NCBI GenBank assembly: GCA_002336815.1
Contig: DDEU01000068.1
Span: 237 to 5,895, forward strand
Direction: 5' to 3'
Origin: Chitinophagaceae bacterium UBA1946
Lineage (GTDB): Bacteria; Bacteroidota; Bacteroidia; Chitinophagales; Chitinophagaceae
DNA: 5,659 nucleotides
In this document: positions 1-4,355 of the stretch, in pieces
How positions within the stretch are numbered: position 1 is the first letter of the stretch
Layout: the number at the start of each line of letters is the position of its first letter
Notes under the pieces: model-generated
Seen by the model: only the letters and a program-made list of their open reading frames with translations
Database searches by the model: none
What the model was told of the DNA's origin: nothing
Translations under genes and position numbers: made by a program

Positions 1-64
1 TGTCAACCAGGGTAGTTTTACCGTGATCAACGTGTGCAATAATTGCGATATTTCTGATATTCAT
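1..64 (-). CDS. typA: TypA/BipA translation GTPase, N-terminal fragment
   Basis: Only the first 21 codons are in the window; the gene runs off the left edge. Read on the minus strand from the ATG at 64-62, the peptide begins MNIRNIAIIAHVDHGKTTLV. HVDHGKTT is the P-loop (G1) of a translational GTPase. The opening NIRNIAIIAHVDHGKTTLVD is the form typical of TypA/BipA; LepA normally reads NFCIIAHIDHGKSTLADRL. TypA is a ribosome-binding GTPase that acts in the cytoplasm and is linked to ribosome assembly, cold growth and stress responses. No Shine-Dalgarno sequence precedes the ATG. The leader is instead a pyrimidine-rich octamer repeat, and the next gene upstream on the same strand is the four-helix-bundle protein, so the two may be co-transcribed. 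The remaining doubt is that only the G1 region is visible. Confidence 0.88.
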   Translation of the reverse strand, partial: MNIRNIAIIAHVDHGKTTLVD

Positions 65-72
65 AATTCAAA

Positions 73-112
73 GTTGAGAAGTTGCTGAGTTGAAGGGTTG
101 ATAAGGTGGAAG
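73..112. repeat. five tandem 8-base units (GTTGANRA-like)
   Basis: On the plus strand five consecutive octamers read GTTGAGAA (73-80), GTTGCTGA (81-88), GTTGAAGG (89-96), GTTGATAA (97-104) and the degenerate GGTGGAAG (105-112). The first four share GTTG in exact 8-base register. On the minus strand this is a run of TTCTCAAC-like units filling most of the 52-base spacer between the stop codon of the four-helix-bundle gene and the typA start, so it would form a G-poor, probably unstructured mRNA leader for typA. The function is not known. It could be a slippage-prone simple repeat, a site left by insertion of the neighbouring gene, or a translation-enhancing leader. Confidence 0.75.
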
Positions 113-116
113 ATCA

Positions 117-491
117 CTATTTTTCAATAGCTTTTTTCTCCAGCCAGTTTATGTAGCCATTCAATAATTTTTCAACAACTGTTATTTTATTTCTAAAAAA
201 AATCAATTTGTCTTCACTAATATAGTTTTCATCCGATGCGTGGATCAAATGATTCAGCGTTTCACTCAATGAACCCCTGGCGATAACGCAAAACCTGATT
301 CTGTCTGGAAAAGTTTGGCGCCCGTGACCTTCCGCTATTTGAGTACTTATTGACCTCGAACTTCTAATTAGCTGGTCTGTAAGCCTGAATTTTTCTCCTG
401 CAGGGAAAGTTTTTACCAGTTCCACTATTTCGTTCTTAAGCAACCTTGCCGTCTTCCAAACCTCTAATTCCTCAAAACTTTGATAAGGCAT
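117..491 (-). CDS. four-helix-bundle protein, 23S rRNA intervening-sequence (S23) family
   Basis: A 124-residue protein is read from ATG 491-489 to TAG 119-117. A TTG codon two codons upstream (497-495) would give 126 residues, but the ATG start MPYQSFEELEVW is the more usual form and lies six residues before the family's conserved F-x-x-L-x-V-W opening. Family hallmarks are seen in order: FEELEVW (6-12), FPAGEKFRLTDQL (29-41), RSSRSISTQIAEGHGR (43-58, the SI-x-x-x-IAEG-x-GR signature) and ARGSLSET (71-78). The family folds as an antiparallel four-helix bundle that oligomerises. It was first seen inside 23S rRNA intervening sequences and is related to Avd, the accessory protein of diversity-generating retroelements. 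No reverse transcriptase, rRNA or template repeat is visible here, so this is a solitary chromosomal copy of unknown function. A promoter candidate lies at 576-605, and typA follows on the same strand. Family membership is secure; the role is not. Confidence 0.88.
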   Translation of the reverse strand: MPYQSFEELEVWKTARLLKNEIVELVKTFPAGEKFRLTDQLIRSSRSISTQIAEGHGRQTFPDRIRFCVIARGSLSETLNHLIHASDENYISEDKLIFFRNKITVVEKLLNGYINWLEKKAIEK

Positions 492-530
492 AAACAATTA
501 GCTTAAAACAAAGGCTCAATGCGATCAAAA

Positions 531-558
531 CCTGTAAACAGGTTAACTTTTCAACCTG
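531..558 (-). promoter_or_regulatory. short alternative stem-loops in the leader of the four-helix-bundle gene
   Basis: CAGGTT (539-544) and AACCTG (553-558) form a 6-bp stem around an 8-base loop. CCTG (531-534) can instead pair with CAGG (539-542) around TAAA. The two pairings exclude each other because they share CAGG. They lie between the predicted transcription start (about 570) and the start codon (491), so they would be in the mRNA leader. The stems are short and could be chance; a regulatory role is not shown. Confidence 0.25.
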
Positions 559-566
559 CCCACATT

Positions 567-599
567 TCCGGGCGGCGAAGGTACAGCATTTCGCCCGGA
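567..599. promoter_or_regulatory. GC-rich 8-bp dyad overlapping the minus-strand promoter
   Basis: TCCGGGCG (567-574) and CGCCCGGA (592-599) are perfect inverted repeats of 8 bp separated by 17 bases. The minus-strand -7 element candidate (576-583) lies between the arms, and the right arm lies in the -7/-33 spacer. If transcription starts near 570, the right arm would not be transcribed, and the rightward promoter at 625-657 also does not cover the dyad. It therefore looks more like a DNA operator than an RNA hairpin. The regulator is unknown. Confidence 0.45.
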
Positions 600-605
600 T
601 GGCAA
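576..605 (-). promoter_or_regulatory. Bacteroidota-type promoter for the four-helix-bundle gene (and probably typA)
   Basis: On the minus strand TTG (605-603) is followed after 19 bases by TACCTTCG (583-576), one mismatch from the Bacteroidota -7 consensus TAnnTTTG, with the usual spacing to the -33 element. The predicted start is near 570, leaving a leader of about 80 bases before the four-helix-bundle start codon. No comparable promoter is visible in the 52 bases directly ahead of typA, so this one may drive both genes. Confidence 0.5.
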
Positions 606-624
606 GGTTAAAAGACGATTATTA

Positions 625-657
625 TTGCATAGAAGCTGTATTAGTTTTATACCTTTC
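625..657 (+). promoter_or_regulatory. Bacteroidota-type promoter for mgsA
   Basis: TTG (625-627) is separated by 22 bases from TACCTTTC (650-657), which matches TAnnTTTG except at the last base. The transcript would start about 20 bases before the mgsA ATG at 684. Spacing is at the long end of the accepted range. Confidence 0.42.
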
Positions 658-683
658 ACCTGTTAAAATACAAACAGATTAGA

Positions 684-1139
684 ATGAATACGATAAGAAC
701 ACTAGGGAAGCGAAAACGCATCGCATTGGTGGCACACGACAACAAAAAGAAAGATCTGCTGGAATGGGCCAGGCACAATGCAGTGATTTTGGCAAAACAC
801 GAACTGATCGCTACCGGAACAACGGGTAAACTGCTGGAAGAAATGCTTGACCGGCCGGTAAAAAAAGTATTGAGTGGCCCGCTGGGCGGTGACCAGCAGA
901 TCGGCGCTATGATCGCTGAAGGAAAAATAGATGTGTTGATATTTTTTTGGGATCCCATGGAGGCACAGCCGCACGACAGCGATGTAAAAGCACTACTGAG
1001 GCTTGGCGTGGCCTGGAATATTTTACTGGCCTGTGACCGGGCAACGGCAGATTTTATCCTTACCTCACCGCTGATGCAGGAAGCTTACGAAACAATTGTA
1101 CCTGATTATGCAGGTTATTTGAACAGGAAAGTGGTTTGA
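684..1139 (+). CDS. mgsA: methylglyoxal synthase
   Basis: The 151-residue protein (E. coli MgsA has 152) converts dihydroxyacetone phosphate to methylglyoxal and inorganic phosphate in the cytoplasm. This is a bypass of lower glycolysis that releases phosphate when sugar phosphates accumulate. The whole protein aligns with the family with an offset of one residue from E. coli: IALVAHD (13-19, Asp19), ATGTTG (43-48, phosphate-binding loop), SGPLGGDQQIGAMI (64-77, with Asp70 matching the E. coli catalytic base Asp71), the strand KIDVLIFFWDP (81-91, Asp90), and PHDSDVKALLRL (96-107, His97 and Asp100 matching His98 and Asp101). All key catalytic and phosphate-binding residues are present. The ATG start has no Shine-Dalgarno but a promoter candidate lies just upstream. 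The gene is monocistronic and its stop lies 7 bases from the stop of the convergent membrane-protein gene. A multi-domain carbamoyl-phosphate synthase or inosicase with an MGS-like fold is excluded by length and motifs. Confidence 0.97.
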   Translation: MNTIRTLGKRKRIALVAHDNKKKDLLEWARHNAVILAKHELIATGTTGKLLEEMLDRPVKKVLSGPLGGDQQIGAMIAEGKIDVLIFFWDPMEAQPHDSDVKALLRLGVAWNILLACDRATADFILTSPLMQEAYETIVPDYAGYLNRKVV

Positions 1140-1146
1140 TGCAGCC

Positions 1147-2274
1147 TTAAACCCTCACATATATTTTCTTCTTATCTAAAAAGTAGCCCACCAGCCAGCA
1201 AAGCAGCATAAAGCTGGCTGCAAACAGGAAGGAGCCAAAGTAATCGCCAAAATGGCTGAAGATATTTTTGTAACTCCATTGGTAGTAAGAAACCTTGGGC
1301 TCAGCCCTGAAAAACCAGAGCAGGGTGGCGCCCAATTCAGACAAGAGGTAGATAAAAAGCGGGTTGCGGCCAAATACTTCAAAAAAATAGGTCCAGTTGG
1401 TCTTTTGCCTGAAGTGGATGATGTAAATGATGATGGCGATCACGATGCAGTCGATACCAACCGTATGCAGCACAAAAGAACTCGTCCACAATTTTTTATT
1501 GATAGGAAAACCAAGGTTCCAGCAGTAGGCCGCAAAAATGAGCAGGGCGCCTGCTATCAAAAGTTTTGAAAGCCCTTCGTAAGTGTTTCCCTTTCCCTGG
1601 ATGTATTTTCCGGCTACATACCCGGCAACTACATTACCGATGGCGGGTAAAGTGCTCAGCAATCCTTCCGGATCAAAAGCAACGCCTTCTCCATGATACA
1701 AATGTTTTTCATTCAAGAGCCAGCGGTCAATGACCGAACCAAGATTGCCCTGCATGCTCAGTGGGTCAGCAGCATCTCCAAAGGCATATAACAATAACCA
1801 ATACACGAATAAAAATACGATACTTGTTATGAGGGCAACTTTGGGTTTAAGGTAATAGATCATCAGGGAGGCAATGCCATAACAGAGGGCGATTCTCTGT
1901 AACACACCAAATACCCGGGTACTTTCAAACGGAGCAAATTCCAGTTGGTTGGCAGCATTCCATCTTACAAAAGGAAACCAGTACATCAGGTAACCCAGTA
2001 AAAAAATAATGGCTGTTCTTTTAAATATCTTCCACAGTACCTGGCTTTGGGGAAGGGCATCCCATCGGCTCATCACAAAACTCATGGCATTGCCCACCGC
2101 AAAAAGGAATGAAGGGAATACAAGATCGGTGGGTGTAAAACCATGCCATGCGGCATGCTTAAGTGGTGCGTAAGTGGTAGCACCGTTACCGGCCGTGTTA
2201 ACAATGATCATGAGGCAAACTGTCATTCCCCTGAAAACATCCAGGGCGGTAAAGCGTTGTGGTGTAGCAGTCAT
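1147..2274 (-). CDS. NagX/HGSNAT-like membrane acyltransferase (DUF5009, COG4299)
   Basis: A 375-residue, strongly hydrophobic protein with about ten predicted membrane helices, read from ATG 2274-2272 to TAA. It resembles bacterial NagX and human heparan-alpha-glucosaminide N-acetyltransferase. Motifs in order: RFTALDVFRGM (7-17), KHAAWHGFTPTDLVFP (39-54), where His40 matches the proposed acetyl-carrying histidine of human HGSNAT in KHASWNG, RVFGVLQRIALCY (120-132), FDPEGLLSTLPAIGNVVAG (200-218), KKLWTSSFVLHTVG (260-273) and FGRNPLFIYLLSE (301-313). The human enzyme moves acetyl from cytosolic acetyl-CoA across a membrane to the amino group of a terminal glucosamine; in bacteria NagX is associated with N-acetylglucosamine use, but the reaction is not firmly established. 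Here no nag genes are adjacent. Its divergent neighbour is an exported oxidoreductase likely to act on sugars, which fits a carbohydrate role at the envelope. The start codon precedes the conserved LD-x-FRG motif by ten residues, as in relatives. Family membership is confident; the acceptor substrate is unknown. Confidence 0.87.
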   Translation of the reverse strand: MTATPQRFTALDVFRGMTVCLMIIVNTAGNGATTYAPLKHAAWHGFTPTDLVFPSFLFAVGNAMSFVMSRWDALPQSQVLWKIFKRTAIIFLLGYLMYWFPFVRWNAANQLEFAPFESTRVFGVLQRIALCYGIASLMIYYLKPKVALITSIVFLFVYWLLLYAFGDAADPLSMQGNLGSVIDRWLLNEKHLYHGEGVAFDPEGLLSTLPAIGNVVAGYVAGKYIQGKGNTYEGLSKLLIAGALLIFAAYCWNLGFPINKKLWTSSFVLHTVGIDCIVIAIIIYIIHFRQKTNWTYFFEVFGRNPLFIYLLSELGATLLWFFRAEPKVSYYQWSYKNIFSHFGDYFGSFLFAASFMLLCWLVGYFLDKKKIYVRV

Positions 2275-2344
2275 TTCTTTTGATTGAGGTTGTACAAATT
2301 AGGGATTTTATTTTGATACATGCATTTCTGCAAAAATTATTCTG

Positions 2345-2376
2345 TCTGTATTTCAGCATACTATTTTGTAACTTTA
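2345..2376 (+). promoter_or_regulatory. weak promoter candidate in the 127-base divergent gap
   Basis: TAACTTTA (2369-2376) matches TAnnTTTG except at the last base, and TCTG (2345-2348) stands 20 bases upstream in place of TTTG. It would start transcription about 20 bases before the oxidoreductase ATG at 2402. The bases just before that ATG are A-rich with no Shine-Dalgarno. No convincing promoter for the leftward membrane-protein gene was found in 2275-2344; only TA-rich near misses with wrong internal spacing occur. Confidence 0.25.
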
Positions 2377-2401
2377 AAAAATCTAAAAAAACTTTATTGC
2401 T

Positions 2402-3766
2402 ATGCCTAAACAATGGACACGCCGGGATGCTTTAAGAGCCCTTGGCTTAACCGCAGGAACCGTATTGCCTTTTTCCTCCTGGGCAAAAACAGAGAATGGA
2501 TTACCGATACTGTTACCAGAACAAAAAATTTCAATTGACAAACCAGTTACAGCCATCACGCTTGGCGCCGGCAACAGGGGTAATGTGTATGGTGGCTACG
2601 CATTACAATATGCCGACCAGTTGGATATCATTGGCGTGGCTGAGCCCATTGCATTGCGAAATGAACGTTATGCAAAAAAGCACAACATCAAAGAAGAGAA
2701 CCGTTTTAATACCTGGGAAGATGTTTTTAAGCGGCCAAAATTTGCCGATGCCATCATCATCACCACACCCGACAACCTGCATTATGGCCCCTGCATGAAA
2801 GCATTGGAAATGGGCTATGATGTATTGCTCGAAAAGCCTATTTCGCCCAGCGAAAAAGAATGCCGTGATATCCTGAACCTGGCAAAAAAAACAGGCCGGA
2901 TCGTAGCCGTTTGTCATGTACTGCGGTATGCGCCGTATTTTGTAAAACTGAAAGAGATCATGAACAGCGGCGTGTTGGGCGATATAGTTAGCATCCAGCA
3001 CATGGAACCGATCGAGCACATTCACATGAGCCATTCTTATGTAAGAGGCAACTGGCACAACAGCCAGCAAACAACACCGATCATTTTGGCAAAATCCTGC
3101 CACGATCTTGATATTTTAAGATGGATGGTGGGTAAGCCCTGCACACATATCCAGGCATTTGGCGACCTTCATTGGTTCAAAGAAAAAAATGCCCCTGCCG
3201 GCAGTACGCCCCGCTGCAGCGATGGTTGTGCGGTGGAAGCAAAATGCCCTTACTCTGCATTGGAAATCTATTACCGCAAAAGAGAACGGAATTATGTGTT
3301 CGATCTGCCGGAAGATACCAGCAAACAGGCAGCCTATGTTCTGGAGCAATTAAAAACCACCAATTACGGACGTTGTGTTTACCGGATGGACAATGACCAG
3401 CCGGACCACTATACTACCAACATTTTATTTGAAGGTGGATTAACAGCAGCCTTTTCAATGGAGGCCTTTACGTCCTACGAAGGCAGAAGAACAAGGGTGA
3501 TGGGAAGTTTAGGAGATGTAGTGGGCGACATGAGTTCTTTTGTGATCACCGATTTTTTAACAGGCCAAAAAACAGAATGGAAGCAGAGTACAGACGGACA
3601 TGGCGGTGGCGATTGGCGACTGGCAGCTAACTGGATACAGGCCGTTGCCAAAAAAGACCCCAGTTTACTTACTTCAACCATTGACCAGTCTATCGAAAGC
3701 CATGTAATGGGCTTTATGGCAGAAGAAAGCCGGAAGACGAAAAAGGTAATGGATATTATAATGTAA
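2402..3766 (+). CDS. Tat-exported Gfo/Idh/MocA family NAD(P)-dependent oxidoreductase
   Basis: A 454-residue protein. The N-terminus TRRDALRALGLTAG (6-19) is a twin-arginine signal with Arg7 and Arg8, followed by a hydrophobic stretch and a possible cleavage point after SSWA (25-28), so it should be exported folded with its cofactor. The mature part begins with a Rossmann fold: VTAITLGAGNRG (49-60) is the dinucleotide loop, TTPDNLHYGP (121-130) the next conserved turn, and LLEKPIS (142-148) carries the conserved Lys145. KSCHDLDILRWMVG (231-244) supplies the active-site His234. Further motifs are PRC-SDGC-CPYSA (Cys272, Cys276, Cys282), YGRCVYRMDND (322-332) and DGHGGGD (398-404), which mark a known but little-characterised subfamily. 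Members oxidise or reduce sugars or polyols, and some act in glycoside cleavage through keto intermediates. It differs from GH109 in its motifs as far as can be seen. The substrate is unknown. A hairpin follows its stop codon. Confidence 0.9.
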   Translation: MPKQWTRRDALRALGLTAGTVLPFSSWAKTENGLPILLPEQKISIDKPVTAITLGAGNRGNVYGGYALQYADQLDIIGVAEPIALRNERYAKKHNIKEENRFNTWEDVFKRPKFADAIIITTPDNLHYGPCMKALEMGYDVLLEKPISPSEKECRDILNLAKKTGRIVAVCHVLRYAPYFVKLKEIMNSGVLGDIVSIQHMEPIEHIHMSHSYVRGNWHNSQQTTPIILAKSCHDLDILRWMVGKPCTHIQAFGDLHWFKEKNAPAGSTPRCSDGCAVEAKCPYSALEIYYRKRERNYVFDLPEDTSKQAAYVLEQLKTTNYGRCVYRMDNDQPDHYTTNILFEGGLTAAFSMEAFTSYEGRRTRVMGSLGDVVGDMSSFVITDFLTGQKTEWKQSTDGHGGGDWRLAANWIQAVAKKDPSLLTSTIDQSIESHVMGFMAEESRKTKKVMDIIM

Positions 3767-3780
3767 TGTAAGTGAACGAT

Positions 3781-3815
3781 AAAGGTCGACCAGCTTCTCA
3801 AGCTGGTCGACCTTT
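3781..3815 (+). terminator. perfect 16-bp hairpin, probable terminator
   Basis: AAAGGTCGACCAGCTT (3781-3796) and its exact reverse complement (3800-3815) flank the three-base loop CTC, starting 15 bases after the oxidoreductase stop codon. The position, GC-rich stem, AAA on the 5' side and TTT on the 3' side suit an intrinsic terminator that would work in either direction, though the T run is only three bases before CATTA. Each arm contains the self-complementary octamer GGTCGACC (3784-3791 and 3805-3812). It might instead be a copy of a dispersed palindromic (REP-like) repeat. Confidence 0.72.
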
Positions 3816-3851
3816 CATTAAGGTAGAAGTAAAGGAAACAAATAAGATCAA

Positions 3852-3877
3852 TTGTCGCTTTTGGTAAAATAGATTTG
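3852..3877 (+). promoter_or_regulatory. promoter candidate for the 97-residue membrane protein gene
   Basis: TAGATTTG (3870-3877) matches the Bacteroidota -7 consensus TAnnTTTG at every fixed base. The best -33 partner is TTG at 3852-3854, but the 15-base spacing is shorter than usual. If real, transcription would start near 3884 and leave a leader of about 110 bases before the ATG at 3996. Confidence 0.38.
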
Positions 3878-3919
3878 AGGGAGTTGCCTCACTGAAAGCA
3901 AGGTTATGCCTGCCTCAGG
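3876..3919 (+). promoter_or_regulatory. direct repeat and mutually exclusive small stems in a gene leader
   Basis: TGCCTCA occurs at 3885-3891 and again at 3911-3917. TGAGG (3876-3880) is complementary to the CCTCA in either copy, and the second copy can also close CCTG-CCT-CAGG (3909-3919). These stems exclude one another. They fall at the start of the predicted leader of the 97-residue gene. Stems are only 4-5 bp, so chance is possible, and TGAGG sits at the likely start point, so it may not be transcribed in full. The rest of 3920-3995 shows a six-T run (3976-3981) and nothing else I can name. Confidence 0.22.
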
Positions 3920-3995
3920 AATTCAATCAAGCAGTTAAAGTGCTGACGCATTTTCAGGTAGTTCTTTCTGGCCCGTTTTTTATTACATAAACGAT

Positions 3996-4289
3996 ATGAA
4001 AAACGAAAAGCATTTTCTTCCCAACCTCGGCCTTTGCATCATAATGGACCTGGTAGGTATGTTCACTTATCTGTTGCCCGGCCTGGGTGAATTTGGCGAC
4101 ATTGTATGGGCACCCATCTCGGGCATTATCTTCTATAAGATGTTTGGCGGCAGAATGGGAATGATCGGGGGGGTATTGAATTTCCTGGAGGAGATTATCC
4201 CTTTTACAGATGCTATCCCATCTTTTACCATTGCCTGGTTCGTCCGGAAAAAAGAACTGGAAACTACCGTGTTCAAAAATATCCGCTGA
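3996..4289 (+). CDS. small hydrophobic membrane protein of unknown function
   Basis: This is a 97-residue protein that I do not recognise. It looks like a real gene: ATG start, hydrophobic core, charged ends, and no comparable reading frame on the other strand. The N-terminus MKNEKHFLPN is followed by about three membrane segments, near 11-31, 35-50 and 54-83, and a basic tail (RKKELETTVFKNIR) that is likely cytoplasmic. Acidic residues lie within or next to the hydrophobic parts: Asp18, Glu32, Asp35, Glu65, Glu66 and Asp72. Two similar stretches stand out, PGLGEFGDIVWAPIS (28-42) and LEEIIPFTDAIPSF (64-77), each with Glu, Asp and Pro in that order, suggesting an internal duplication or paired half-helices. 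uvrB begins 66 bases downstream on the same strand, so the two may share a transcript, but a functional link is not implied. No holin, toxin or transporter family could be assigned. Confidence 0.75.
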   Translation: MKNEKHFLPNLGLCIIMDLVGMFTYLLPGLGEFGDIVWAPISGIIFYKMFGGRMGMIGGVLNFLEEIIPFTDAIPSFTIAWFVRKKELETTVFKNIR

Positions 4290-4290
4290 T

Positions 4291-4318
4291 CAAACAAATC
4301 CACCAGGGCAGTTGTTTG
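4291..4318 (+). terminator. possible weak hairpin between the small membrane protein gene and uvrB
   Basis: CAAACAA (4291-4297) and TTGTTTG (4312-4318) are perfect 7-bp inverted repeats around a 14-base loop, in which CC (4300-4301) could pair with GG (4306-4307). It begins one base after the stop codon of the 97-residue gene. Arms are AT-rich and no T run follows directly, so termination would be weak; it may only be a coincidental dyad. Confidence 0.3.
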
Positions 4319-4333
4319 CATTCATTAATTTTA

Positions 4334-4349
4334 CTGTACTCAAAAACAT
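4334..4349 (+). promoter_or_regulatory. LexA-like box directly upstream of uvrB
   Basis: CTGT (4334-4337), eight bases, then ACAT (4346-4349) matches seven of the eight fixed bases of the E. coli-type SOS box CTGT-N8-ACAG. It ends six bases before the uvrB GTG. uvrB is a classic SOS gene in enterobacteria, but the operator used in Bacteroidota differs or is unknown, and one such match in this AT-rich gap could be chance. Confidence 0.22.
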
Positions 4350-4355
4350 CTCATC

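Noticed and set aside
66..80. Separate typA promoter using CAACTTTG on the minus strand as a -7 element
   Set aside because: The first base of TAnnTTTG is wrong, no TTG stands at the right distance, and the transcript would start almost at the ATG.
117..491. Avd component of a diversity-generating retroelement
   Set aside because: The four-helix bundle resembles Avd, but there is no reverse transcriptase, template repeat or variable gene in the window.
656..958. Minus-strand open frames overlapping mgsA (also 702-974)
   Set aside because: They are antisense to a confidently identified, fully conserved mgsA and have low-complexity Ser/Phe-rich translations with no family features.
1252..1569. 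Plus-strand 105-residue open frame inside the NagX-like gene
   Set aside because: It lies wholly antisense to a conserved membrane protein, and its translation shows no domain or promoter.
2603..3103. Minus-strand 166-residue open frame within the oxidoreductase gene (with smaller ones at 3116-3349 and 3475-3801)
   Set aside because: All are antisense shadows of the conserved Gfo/Idh/MocA coding sequence; the translations are rich in His, Cys and Phe as expected from the reverse frame.
3906..3938. Ten-codon ORF (ATG to TAA) in the leader of the 97-residue gene, considered as a leader peptide
   Set aside because: No ribosome-binding signal and no run of regulatory codons; short ORFs of this length are expected by chance.
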